Below are positions 23,433 to 33,481 of a stretch of 64,000 bases of DNA, piece by piece. Numbering within the stretch: position 1 is the first letter of the stretch; each line of letters opens with the position of its first letter. Where the stretch lies: the NCBI RefSeq assembly GCF_003144195.1, contig NW_020290020.1, positions 62,001 through 126,000 on the forward strand. The letters run 5' to 3'. The stretch comes from Ceraceosorus guamensis (Eukaryota; Basidiomycota; Exobasidiomycetes; Ceraceosorales; Ceraceosoraceae). The position numbers and the translations under genes are program-made. The notes below the pieces were generated by a model. That model was not told where the DNA came from and searched no databases. It saw only the letters and a program-made list of their open reading frames with translations.

Positions 23433-24487
23433 TTACTCGTAACGCGTGTCGACATGTCGCCTGGCGTGATGGACTTGGCCGCCTTTGGACGTTACATGCT
23501 GTCTGGAGCCTCCAACGTGGCTTCCTGCAGCGAAGGTCGGCGATGGAACATCGTCAAGGCGTCTCTTTGACATGGTGGATGCGGGTCTCGGGGGTTTGAA
23601 ACCGTTATGGATCATCGGTGTCTCCGTCTGATCAGCCTTGAGTACGTTCGACAAGCTCTCGACCTCTGATCTGTAGGGATGTCCCATGGTCAATGCTCCG
23701 TAACCAGGCTCTCGATGTATAGGAGATAAGGACCTGGGCACCCTGAACCAAGTCTCGTGGATCTCGTGATTCTTTTTGGAGCGCGTTTTTCCCAGGTACT
23801 CCGAGTAGCCAGGCGTGTCGAAGGGAGGCTGGACCACTTGAGACTGTGAGGACGATTTCGAGCCAGAAGTCGACGTCAGACTTTTGAGGCCGCCTGAAAT
23901 TTCGTTGTGGCGATAAGTGACGAGCGATCCGGGTAAAGAGGCTCGCTGTGCGTGCGCCGAGTCTTGATCAGGAGACATGGCGCCAAGAGATATTCTCACA
24001 CATGCTCTACTCACTCTTGATGCATGCCTCTCGTGCCCATCCATCGGTCCACTCTTTGGCACGCCTAGACTTTGCGTCCGACGAGGCGGCTCGGGAATCG
24101 GAGGCGCGTCTTGGGAACCGAAATGATGATGATTGCCATTCGAGTCGATAAAGGTGACTTGGGCCTCATTTCTGAGCCAGGCTTTGCTATATCAGCATGT
24201 CTTTTCAGAGACAGCATAATGATTAGGCTCGACGTACAGAAAATTGGCGCCTGCGCCGTGGAATGGCACAACGTGATTCTGATCAAGGAAGGCAGATAGA
24301 TGGGTGAGCAAAGATTGGAATAGCGACTTTGGGTGTACTTGCTTACCAAGCTGCTGGCTCCAGTGCCTCTTGCGACGAGCTGGCGTATGGTTGCGGACAG
24401 AGGAGAGGTGTGCGCGGGCACAGCCTTCGCAGCCAAGGGTGCATAGATGATCACCACCAGGGCAGTGCTGACAATATGCGAGAACAT
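23433..24487 (-). CDS. Secreted protein, function unknown
   Basis: Minus-strand exons 24347-24487, 24238-24278 and 23433-24186 give 311 residues in consistent phase. The N-terminus MFSHIVSTALVVIIYAPLAA then KAVPAHTS is a clear signal peptide. The mature protein has NHVVPFHGAGANF and AWLRNEAQVTFIDSNGNHHH across the small exon and its downstream join. A long polar, Ser/Pro/His-rich and probably disordered C-terminus follows, ending RRHVDTRYE. There is at most one cysteine. A GTGAGT inside the last exon (near 24028) could mark a further intron, but the obvious acceptor breaks the frame, so I left it unspliced. No domain is recognised. It is convergent with the secreted gene at 22294-23155; the two mature sequences do not look alike. 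Confidence 0.55.
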
Positions 24488-26002
24488 CCCAGCAGAAGCG
24501 GATTGCAGACCAGCTGCAAGGACGGGGAGAGCGTCAGATGCTTGGATCAGGCAGAAGGCCCATCGACACGTCGTGTGACATTTTCAACCAGCAGTCGTGC
24601 GACATCCAGTCTCCCCTATTGTAGACTGTAGCTCGGTCGCGTAGCACTCTGCCACCTCTGACTTGCTCGCGCTGACCGCCCAAATGGGTCGAGACAGTGC
24701 GAGAGTGGGAAGAGTTCCGCAATTGCGCAGTGCTGCGCTGGCATGTCCACACCGGCTCGGACTCGCACCCACACACGATACACACGAGCCCGAACGTGGC
24801 AAAGGCCGACCCACACCCGTCAGAAATGAAGACTTATGTGTTCATTTACACGTTCAGGTGGCGCGCCAAGCAACACCGAGGCTTTACCGTTTGGAGCGCT
24901 CGGAGTCATCGTTGCCACCACGCCTCTTGCAAAGCCCCTCTGCGGTGGTGATGATGGGTTGCCTGAGGCGCCAAACGGTGCTGGATGATCATTACTGTGA
25001 CTATTCTATGTCTTTACAAGCGTTGGTGCGGAACTGTACACACCCACTTGAGCAAGATCGCTCGCTCGCGGTACGAAAAGAGCAGTCAAATTCCTCGTCA
25101 CCATGTTGTTCTCCGAAAACTCTGCCTTGCCTTGCCTGGAAACATCGAGGACGTGTTTGACTGCATCATGGTGACGCTCTCGCAGGCTGATGTTGACTCA
25201 CATACTCACGACTGACTACTGCGACTTGCGGTTCCAGCGCCGTGAAAGCTACAGTGTGGTATATATGCACTCCAGCGGATGTTGCCCGAGACTAGACATT
25301 CTTGTCTTACACAATGTCCACTCACCACTCGGCGTCGTGAGGGCGCGCACCAGAGCAGATGTTGGCCGGAATGTCTCTCTCTCTCGCGCGATCGAGCCTC
25401 ACCGTCTTCCCCTTACCATTGCTGCCACGATTCGTCGCCCCCCACTCTTTTACTGCGTAGGATACGAGCGCAGTCCAAGACGCTCGATTCTTCCACCCGC
25501 TGCGCCACCTCGACCGGATCGGTCATCACGCAGCATAAAGGTCTGCTCTCGTGCTCTTCAAATATCATCACGTCACCAACGTGCAGGAAATGCAAATCAT
25601 GCTGTTTCTCGTTCTCCAAAATCTCGAGTGGGCTCCTCAATCGTCGAGGTGCTCAGCCACGAGTGGGTCCTGCATCACGGCTCACACCTTGGCTAGCCTG
25701 AAAGCCTGGCGACATGCTGAATGATGCGACTTTGGCATTCAGCGTTCACGTGTAACGGTTGTATTCACGGATCCAACATACAGCGCGCTTAGCGAACCAA
25801 ATCGTGTTTCGGTAGCAGCAGCAGCAGTCGGCCAAAGGATCCGATCGAGATCCCCGCCGTCCTAGCGGTGTCGCTCGATCCCGCATGGTGCAGCCGGGGC
25901 GCCTGCTGGCGTCACCCGCGTACCACTGATGAACGTGCGCCCCGGGGCGCGCGCCAACTGTAAATGGCGCCTAGATTAAAAATTATCGGCGGTGGTGTAT
26001 AG

Positions 26003-26022
26003 GTACCGTACCGTACCGTACC
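26003..26022. repeat. GTACC x4 tandem repeat
   Basis: Four perfect head-to-tail copies of the pentamer GTACC, giving overlapping GGTACC and GTAC palindromes. It lies in intergenic DNA about 580 bases upstream of HIS1. Confidence 0.9.
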
Positions 26023-26108
26023 GCGCACCGCGGATCGACGCATAGATTCATATTCGTGATTCTGCAGCATCGCAGCAGGCGCGCGCGCGGCGCCGCTAGA
26101 AGACTCAC

Positions 26109-26237
26109 GAGTCACGACTCGATCGCGACCACATGTGATGACTGTTGTGACTGCAAGGGGATCGCGACTGCGAAACTCGTGATCTCTGCTGCATGACGAT
26201 TTACTCGACGAAGCGTGACTCGTTGCTTAATTGACTC
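26109..26237. promoter_or_regulatory. Possible Gcn4/Cpc1-type sites upstream of HIS1
   Basis: Three copies of the TGACTC core (GAGTCA at 26109-26114, TGACTC at 26216-26221 and 26232-26237) lie 370-500 bases before the HIS1 start. Amino-acid biosynthesis genes of fungi are commonly controlled by Gcn4/Cpc1 through TGACTCA. Similar words occur in other intergenic parts of this window, so specificity is weak. Confidence 0.3.
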
Positions 26238-26604
26238 TGATGATTTGGCTTGACCATGCCGTGTCCTGTTTGCATCTCGCTTGAATGCTTTCATCCTCAA
26301 CCTTTGCACCCAAGCAAGCTATTCGTCGAAACTCGCCGCCTCGACAAAGGCAAGCAGCCATTAAGCATCACGCAAGACGGAACAGATAAGCTTTTCATCG
26401 CCGACCATAATCTACCACTCACAACTGCCAAGACGATCGATTCGACCTCGTCGCTCGCTGTCCCTACTCGCGACTGCTCTCTACACGCGTGCCAATCTCT
26501 CGGATCTTCTGGCAACGCATCCCCGCCCCAACCTCTGGCAACATCGATTCCGTTGTCCGCCCACCGCGCGCGCCCTTGTCACACCTCACAGCGCACCAAC
26601 CAGC

Positions 26605-27826
26605 ATGGCCACGCTCCTCTCACCGGAAACGCTCGAGGGCAAATTGCTGTTTGCCATTCCAAAAAAGGGAAGGCTGTACGAGAAATGTTTGGAATTGTTG
26701 TCGGGTGCGGATATACAATTCAAGAGGGCGCATAGATTGGATGTAGCCCTAGTGCAGAATCATCCCATGGCTCTGTGAGTGCGGTGTGAACAAGGCGTAG
26801 CAGAGAAGCGGACGGCGGCGGTAGTCTGGTCGCCATTCAGCGAGGCGAGACGTGTAGCGAGGGAGCACGGAAGCACCAAGATGTTTTCGTCTTGCCCCGT
26901 AATTGCTGATCATCATCCCCGCCCGGCCTGATGCAATGCAGCGTCTTTCTTCCCGCAGCCGATATTCCGAGGTTTGTAGCAGAGGGTAATGTGGACTTGG
27001 GCATCACGGGTCAAGACATGGTGGCAGAAGCATCGCTCAATTCTAGCATCACCGAAGAGTTGGAATTGGGATTCGGCAAATGCGCGCTTCAAGTGCAGGT
27101 TCCAGAAAGCAGCGCTTACAAAGCTCCGAGGGATCTGGTTGGTAGAAAGATCGCTACGAGTTTCGATCGATTGGCTGGCAAGTACTTCGAAGAGCTGGAG
27201 AGTCAAGAGGGCTCTCAAGTTGGGGACAAAAAGACTGCCATCGAGTATGTTGGTGGAAGTGTAGAGGCTGCTTGCGCTCTCGGATTGGCCGACGGTATCG
27301 GTGAGTGGAAGATCGATGCTGGCCGCGCGATGGTTGACGCTGATGTTCAGCATACACTCTGATCTGCTCAGTGGATCTGGTCGAGTCGGGAGAGACAATG
27401 CGAGCTTGCGGTCTGCACGCCATTGCCACACTTTTGCAATCCCAAGCCGTGCTCATTCGGCCCACCACGCCGCACGCGCGAGCGAACGTCGCGCTCATCA
27501 AGCTGGTCACGAATCGCATCAAGGGAGTCATTGCAGCTAGCAAGTACGTCTTGGTAGAGTACAACATCGAAAAAGCTTCTCTGGGCGGCGCGCTAACCGT
27601 CACGCCCGGAAGAAGAGCTGCGACGGTCAGTCCGCTCGACGATGAAGGCTGGAACGCGGTCAGCGCAATGGTGCTCAAGAGCGAAAGCGCCAACATTATG
27701 GTGAGTGTATCTTTCCAAGCACGTAGTATTGGCGCTAACGATGACCTCTCTCGCCTTCAGGACCGCCTGGAAGAACTTGGAGCGGTGGACATCTTCGTCG
27801 TGCAGCTGAGCAATTGCAGGATATGA
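26605..27826 (+). CDS. HIS1: ATP phosphoribosyltransferase (histidine biosynthesis, step 1)
   Basis: Catalyses condensation of ATP with PRPP to phosphoribosyl-ATP, the first and feedback-controlled step of histidine synthesis. Exons 26605-26774, 26942-27300, 27372-27700 and 27761-27826 give 307 residues, the normal size of the long (HisG-L) form. Landmarks in order are LLFAIPKKGRLYEKCLELL, VFLPAADIPRFVAEGNVDLG followed by ITGQDM, the segment RKIATSFDRLAGKYF, VGGSVEAACALGLADGI, and the PRPP-binding loop DLVESGETMRACGL. The C-terminal regulatory domain (GVIAASKYVLVEYNIEK through DIFVVQLSNC) is present, so histidine feedback is likely. The gene ends 107 bases from the convergent Zn2Cys6 gene. 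Three TGACTC cores lie upstream. Confidence 0.96.
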
Positions 27827-27933
27827 CAAGCGCATCCCACTCTCTCTTCAAATGCGAATGCGTACAGAGATCGCGTTTTCATTGTTGCGGGCGCCAAACG
27901 CACGACGTGCATAAGAAATACAGGAGTAGAGAT

Positions 27934-30900
27934 TCACTGAGGCTGACTCATAAAGGAAGCCAGGTCTGCACCCGCGCCACCCATCATCTCGAGCCACCTA
28001 TCGATCGAGTCGATGCCCATCGACTCGTTCTGCCACGCGCCATTGTGTTGGTGTTGATGATGCATCAGAGGATGTTGCTGCGGATGGCTTGAAAAGGGGG
28101 CCATCGGACTGTGAGGAAGCGGCACCTGCAAGTGAGCTTGAGGATGGTGAGGTGAGATTGGCGAAATGAGGTGATTTTGCCCCTGCGCTGATCCTCGGTA
28201 GGTCATGGCGTCGTGATGGATCAGGTGATGATGATGATCGACTGCTCGAAGGTGTTGCATAGGGTGAGGTATTTGAATATGATTGGATGATGCGCGTTGA
28301 TGTTGTTGGTGATGATGAAGATTCGGGGAAGCATGAGCCGACGAGCTCTGTGCTCCGTTGGACGACGTGATTCCCCTCATGGGATGCGTGGCACTACGAG
28401 CATGCAACAAATCGTCGTGCGAGGCCGCGAATCTATCGCTCTCGCCAATCGCCGTCGCATCGGTGCTTTTTGCAGGATTGCGAAAACCCGCTGCAGCCTC
28501 TGGGGGCACTAAGCTCAAGCCTGCACCATTACTCTCTGCGTCCCGTGCAGCAGCTGCCGAAGCGCGAGAACGGCTCGCGAAGGCCGCTGTAGTTCGTGGC
28601 GCGGGTCGCGACTCGAAAAGCGCAGTATCGCCCGACTCGCCGAGAATCGTCGATTGTGCTTCAACAGCCCTGGTCAGGAGGTCCAAATCTCGCTGCTTCT
28701 TGTCAACCAAAAGCCTGGCTATGCGATGAGTAATGTGACTTGCTTCTCTAGTCGTCTGAGTGTCGAACACGCTCTGCACCTTGTGTAGCGCTTTTAGAGT
28801 TCTGCCTAGATGTGCCAGGCTCGTGGGACTGTCGATGGCAATGAGCATGCAGCTGAGCTGAACGAGCGTGTTGGTGAGCTGCCACCATGGCGCTTTGGCA
28901 TCAGCAATACCTTCCGCTGCAATGACGGCGCCTAGACCCAAGTCCAGTATCGTCGCTTCGTGAGTCTTGGAAAGAGCGCGTCCAGTAGCGCGATATCGTC
29001 GGAACAGGGAGCACACGATGTCCGCTTTGACCAGCGCTAGCACCGCCGAAGGCTCCGGAACGGCTTCTATACGTGCAATGGCACGCAAGAGAACCCCTTC
29101 GCCATTGATGATGCTGGCAGCGCTCGAGTCATCCGAGACACGCGTCGGGCCAGGAACGCCCTTGCCCCCACCAAGCCCAGTGCCCGTCCCATCACCCCTC
29201 ACATCCTCGTCCAAGATGGCGACCAGAGTGCAGAATGCGTGCGTTGCGTCGTGCGCGCTAGGCTCCAGAGGTAATCTGGTGATTTGTCGAAGTGCTACCG
29301 GTGTCAGACCAACTTCCCAGCTGACGATGCTATTGAAGCTCTTTGCTGTCCAAAAGAGTCTCTGCAGTCGAGTAGAAGGGGGCCTCTTCGGGCTGGCAGA
29401 AATGCCTACGGCTGCACACAGCGCATCGGGCTCTTGCCTCCCTGCCTGATCCTGCACACTGTGCTCCGCTTCAAAGTCCGCCTCTTCGCCTTCCAAAGGC
29501 TGCAGATGCAACCCCAAGGCCTCGGCTACGTGCACAGCTTGAGAACTTCGACGCCATGCGACTTGCGGATGGTCACTTGCTCTGGCATAGAAGCCGAGAT
29601 TGAGCCAGGCAGCCACGTGCTCCACTTGAGGCGACCTCCATGCCGAATTCTCATCAAGCAGGCTCTGTGCCCGCTTGACGAGGCGTGCTTCGAGACGAGC
29701 TGCCGCTTCCGATTGCTCGCCCGAAAAGATGCTCCCGAGCGCGGCGACGGACGCAGCTGCGGCTTCAAAGCCCTCACTGTATTCACGAGGCTCTATCAAA
29801 GGAGACGGTGGCGAGCCGCTTTGAGCGTTACCGGCTGATTGCGGTGCTGAAGAGTCTCCACTAATGCTTTGACCTAGCTGACTGCCTTGCAGTCTTCGCC
29901 GTTTGACTTGGTGCCCATCGCTGGCCGTGTGACTTATTCTGCTTGCGTAGAATGCGAGCACGTCCTTGACAAACGGCTCAAAGTCCAAGATGGCATAGTC
30001 GGGCCAGACAGCAGCAAAGTAGACGCGAGCGAGGGCAAAGTAGCCTTCCAGCGTCGGCACAATATCCCTAAGTGTCGGCTCTTGACTGCTAGAGCTACGA
30101 GAAAGTTGCGGTCGCAAACCCAGATTCCAGCCAAAAGAGGCGACGGCAGCCCTGGAAGGCGTCAAGTGCGAGGTTGCAGGACGCGGTTGGCTCTTCGACC
30201 CGAGGAAAGAGTCGGACGGCGCTCCGGACAAGCCGTCCCGCGGTGATATTGAGCTGCTGGCGTTTGGCGATTTGGAAATTGGTCCAGCGAGATGTCTCGA
30301 CGAGCTGCGCCCCTCCTCACCGCGATCGCTGGAGCGGAGCTCGGCGCCAAGCCGAGCCGGAAAGCCCACGGAAGAGTCTTCGCCAGAGTAGCTGATGACC
30401 TTGTGACGGGCCTCGTCCTCATCATCCGTCTCTGATTTTGGCTCGATCTCATCCGTCGTCACTACCATAGACGGACTCGAGTCCAGATTAGTGGCCCCCT
30501 CGCCCTTGAGCGTAGCGGCGGCTGCTGCTGCTGCCGTGGCATCTCGTGCTGCTCGCGCTGCGACCGCGCGGCTCCACTTGGCTGATCGCCCCTCGGCATT
30601 GTCAGCAGGGTCATCACTGGCGGGAGAGCTATCGACGCTCGCATTTCGTACGGTCGATGTTGTCGCATTTGAGATTACTCGCTGACGACCGATCTGCATT
30701 GCATCCGCCAGCGTCGAGGAGGACTTGGCGGGCGGGACGGGCGAGGCGTGAGAGGCTTCCAGTTTTGGTGCGGTGCCCGAGCCCATCACCTTGCGACTAT
30801 CCTCTTCAAATTCGCAGAGATAGCCCATGCCATCGCAGCTCGAGCATGGAAGCTTGCCATCGCATTTCCTCTTGCGTTGCTTGCAAGGCAAGCATGCCTG

Positions 30901-31104
30901 TAGAACGCGTTTGCGCTTGAACGATGTTGGCAGCGCTGCAGAGCTCGGGGCAGGGCTCATTGCGCCATTGGATGTGTTTGTCCTCGAATGGTGGGTGGTG
31001 GGCTGCGGAAGAGCTTCTGGCGAAGGTGTAGGTGCGTTGGTGGAGAGGGTGGAAAGTGTCACAGCGTTGTGGAACCCAGCAGAGGTGGCAGGCGGTGTTT
31101 CCAT
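27934..31104 (-). CDS. Zn2Cys6 fungal transcription factor
   Basis: Single-exon 1056-residue regulator of the Gal4-type class. The zinc cluster lies at about residues 70-97: ACLPCKQRKRKCDGKLPCSS then CDGMGYLC, with spacing C-x2-C-x6-C-x5-C-x2-C-x6-C. It is preceded by a basic FKRKR stretch that probably serves in nuclear import. Residues of about 350-850 form a mostly helical region resembling the fungal-specific transcription-factor domain (DIVPTLEGYFALARVYFAAV, VAAWLNLGFYARASDHPQVA). The C-terminal 200 residues are His/Gln/Pro-rich, a likely activation segment. The target genes cannot be told from sequence; the neighbour HIS1 is convergent, so it is not evidence of regulation. No introns are needed. 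Confidence 0.88.
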   Translation of the reverse strand: METPPATSAGFHNAVTLSTLSTNAPTPSPEALPQPTTHHSRTNTSNGAMSPAPSSAALPTSFKRKRVLQACLPCKQRKRKCDGKLPCSSCDGMGYLCEFEEDSRKVMGSGTAPKLEASHASPVPPAKSSSTLADAMQIGRQRVISNATTSTVRNASVDSSPASDDPADNAEGRSAKWSRAVAARAARDATAAAAAAATLKGEGATNLDSSPSMVVTTDEIEPKSETDDEDEARHKVISYSGEDSSVGFPARLGAELRSSDRGEEGRSSSRHLAGPISKSPNASSSISPRDGLSGAPSDSFLGSKSQPRPATSHLTPSRAAVASFGWNLGLRPQLSRSSSSQEPTLRDIVPTLEGYFALARVYFAAVWPDYAILDFEPFVKDVLAFYASRISHTASDGHQVKRRRLQGSQLGQSISGDSSAPQSAGNAQSGSPPSPLIEPREYSEGFEAAAASVAALGSIFSGEQSEAAARLEARLVKRAQSLLDENSAWRSPQVEHVAAWLNLGFYARASDHPQVAWRRSSQAVHVAEALGLHLQPLEGEEADFEAEHSVQDQAGRQEPDALCAAVGISASPKRPPSTRLQRLFWTAKSFNSIVSWEVGLTPVALRQITRLPLEPSAHDATHAFCTLVAILDEDVRGDGTGTGLGGGKGVPGPTRVSDDSSAASIINGEGVLLRAIARIEAVPEPSAVLALVKADIVCSLFRRYRATGRALSKTHEATILDLGLGAVIAAEGIADAKAPWWQLTNTLVQLSCMLIAIDSPTSLAHLGRTLKALHKVQSVFDTQTTREASHITHRIARLLVDKKQRDLDLLTRAVEAQSTILGESGDTALFESRPAPRTTAAFASRSRASAAAARDAESNGAGLSLVPPEAAAGFRNPAKSTDATAIGESDRFAASHDDLLHARSATHPMRGITSSNGAQSSSAHASPNLHHHQQHQRASSNHIQIPHPMQHLRAVDHHHHLIHHDAMTYRGSAQGQNHLISPISPHHPQAHLQVPLPHSPMAPFSSHPQQHPLMHHQHQHNGAWQNESMGIDSIDRWLEMMGGAGADLASFMSQPQ

Positions 31105-33481
31105 GCTAGTCTTCTCCGAGCGGTCATGCCAACTATACCTCGATCATCGGCAAAGAATGTTCCGGCCTCGCTCGTCCTCACTTGGTCTCGCTGAAAAATA
31201 AAATGACCCTTCACTGATGCCCATACCAGCGGCGGCAGAGTCTGCTCCAGCAACGAAAGACGACAAGCCCAACACCTGTCCACCTGTCCGAGAAGTAAAT
31301 GAAGGTGAAAGGGTGCGAAATGAAGTGCCCTCTAGCCAAGCCGGAACACCCGCGCGGACTTGGACGGCGAGAGGTAGAATGGCGCTGGCTTACAAAAGCT
31401 CGACTAGCGTTGCAGAATTTGACCGATTGTCACCATGGTGCGGAGGAAATGTCCATCGTGTGGAAGAAGAAGCGACCAGATTGGCTCAAGTGTGATGCGA
31501 ACAAAAGACCGGTGGAAGTGTGTCATGCTCCGAGCATCACCGCCCGTGACGGCAACTTGTCGAAGGACTTCCCGAATTGTCTCTCATACACTCGTTCACA
31601 TTGCCGCACGCGCTCCAAAGACTTCAAGCTCAGACTGCGTCAGCGGCGGGTCCAGAGCGCGCATTAGCGTGTGCAAATTGATGAGGGTGCATGGAACCGT
31701 AGCGGTGGTCACGGTACTACCACACTGGTACGCACTTACAAAGGCGCTTGCCCTGCTCTGGAGCGTGAAAGCGGATATTCTCTCAGCGTCTCACTTTGGT
31801 GTAGGTACGTACCTACAGCAGGTTGCCTGCATGCATCGACCTCGAGACCTCACAGTCTCACATCTCGTCCGACTGGCCGTAGGCATCGAGATGCCTGTTG
31901 TTAGAAAGGCTTCCTTCGGCGCATCCTGTCAGAGCAAGGGCAGATTCGCTGTCACTGTGACGTAAGCGGTACCCTCTTGACGTGGAATCCTTTCCAAGAA
32001 CGGAGAGGCGGGAGGTCCGAGCCAGGCGCAGAGGACGCTACAACACGCTCGACGGCTCGCTCAGGTTCACGTGCCGCGATCCGGTGCACCTGCTGTACAA
32101 CGACTCAAGACTCTCGGGCCTTTGTTGCATTCATGTCGAGCTCGTCGCGAGACGATAGGCGTCTGCATAGACGACTCTCCACTCTAGCAGGAACCTCGTC
32201 TCCTCATCAACACAGCCTGCGCGAGCGGATCCAGTAATGCCAAGCGCTGCCGACTCCCCGCACTGTGAGACGCAAGCTCCAGAAAGCCGAAGGAAGCAGC
32301 TGCCTGTCAGGTGCGGAAACTCTGCAGGCAAACGACACGCTCTGGGATCTACTTGTTGGCCTGCTTGCATGACCGACGTGCATGCGATGCTGATCTCACT
32401 CCCAGGGTATTCAGCTTGCTCGGAACCTTTCTCGGCTCAGCCCCGAGCCCTCGGGCAGTCGCCTGCCAAGCTGCAAGCAATCCGAGATTCGCATGTGCAA
32501 ATCTTGTCAGTAGTAGTAGTAAAATCATCTTGGCGGAGAGGTACAATGTCGGTACCGACTTGGGTCGATGGCGGGGTTCATGAATTGCATTCGGTCCACA
32601 GCGGGAAACAAATGAAGAAGCATCGAACACGCGGAGGCCCGTTCTCACTTTCGCACGATGGGGGACGATGTCGCTGCATGAGGTGCGCGCCAGGAGCTGC
32701 CTCGCCGGAGAAGAGATACTTTGCGATGCTTCGCTGCTCGCACTACGCCGGGCCCAGCAGTGCCCGGCACAATCTACTTGGCCGCCTATTCCGTGTGCTA
32801 TACCGATGTAATGCCTGCGTGGATCCTTCGAGAGCGGCGACACGCGATGCTTCGCGAGAAGATGACTCATCCGTCCACTCAACCATGGCGAGTCTCTTCC
32901 TTTGCGAGAAAGACCCTCAGATCATTCCGCCCCTATGCGCCTCCCGCCAATTGGAGACTGGCGCAGATGCTGAGCCAAACGTCTCAGCTGGAGTCGCAGG
33001 ACGACGCTCGTGTCAGGTTGCCAGCCCGCGAGGCATGTGTTGTTTCGATTGTGCAATCAAAGCTCAGATACCCGAGGCTATATTATCCAGCACCCATGCA
33101 ACCTCGAGATTCTTGAGCGATCATCACCGCAATGGCACGCGGTTTTGCCGCAAAGTGTTCCTGCAAACCCCTCGGACACAGCACGCTCGTTAAGCCGATG
33201 ACATTCGAACGGAAACGGAAGCTGACCGCAAAAACGGAGCCTGCCAGGTGCAGCGCGCTTGTCGCTACGTGCGTCGCTAGCCAACCTTAGCCGCTATCCC
33301 TGATCCTTTTGCTCTGCACATCTCATTTCCGAAACAACCTGGAGCTATATAGTGGCATAGACGCGCTCCCCGTTTCCCAGCCCTGCCTATTCCCCAAGAG
33401 GTGCTGCTGCTGCTACCACCACTAGGAAACAACGGTAGCAATCGCGCTTCTAATCCTGGCCCTTCTCCGCAGTACCTGAAT
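31105..33481. other. Gene-poor 2.4 kb region with one long unassigned open frame
   Basis: Nothing recognisable, apart from the long frame at 32237-33193 that is listed separately. The 5' end should hold the Zn2Cys6 gene promoter; a poly-GTA tract lies near 32508-32520. Frames overlap on both strands in 32350-32880, which speaks against a clear coding assignment. Confidence 0.35.
32237..33193 (+). CDS. Unassigned 318-codon open frame
   Basis: The frame is open for 318 codons from an ATG at 32237, longer than expected by chance at this base composition. The product is rich in Cys, Arg, His and Ser. It has no domain, signal peptide or membrane segment that I recognise, and its composition is uneven. 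A 177-codon frame is open on the opposite strand over the same bases. It may be a fortuitous frame, a lineage-specific gene or an exon of a larger gene. Confidence 0.2.
   Translation: MPSAADSPHCETQAPESRRKQLPVRCGNSAGKRHALGSTCWPACMTDVHAMLISLPGYSACSEPFSAQPRALGQSPAKLQAIRDSHVQILSVVVVKSSWRRGTMSVPTWVDGGVHELHSVHSGKQMKKHRTRGGPFSLSHDGGRCRCMRCAPGAASPEKRYFAMLRCSHYAGPSSARHNLLGRLFRVLYRCNACVDPSRAATRDASREDDSSVHSTMASLFLCEKDPQIIPPLCASRQLETGADAEPNVSAGVAGRRSCQVASPRGMCCFDCAIKAQIPEAILSSTHATSRFLSDHHRNGTRFCRKVFLQTPRTQHAR

Larger units (their letters stand above)
24488..26604. other. Gene-poor 2.1 kb region upstream of HIS1
   Basis: No recognisable gene; the longest frame (25190-25696, 168 codons) has no domain or signal peptide I can support. 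The region has a four-copy GTACC tandem repeat (26003-26022), a TCACGAGTCACGACTCGATC word at 26105-26124, and GC-rich stretches near 25860-25960. The last 500 bases should include the HIS1 promoter. Confidence 0.4.

Noticed and set aside
29284-29838. 184-codon plus-strand frame within the Zn2Cys6 gene
   Set aside because: Shadow of the intact 1056-codon minus-strand gene; it has no domain of its own.
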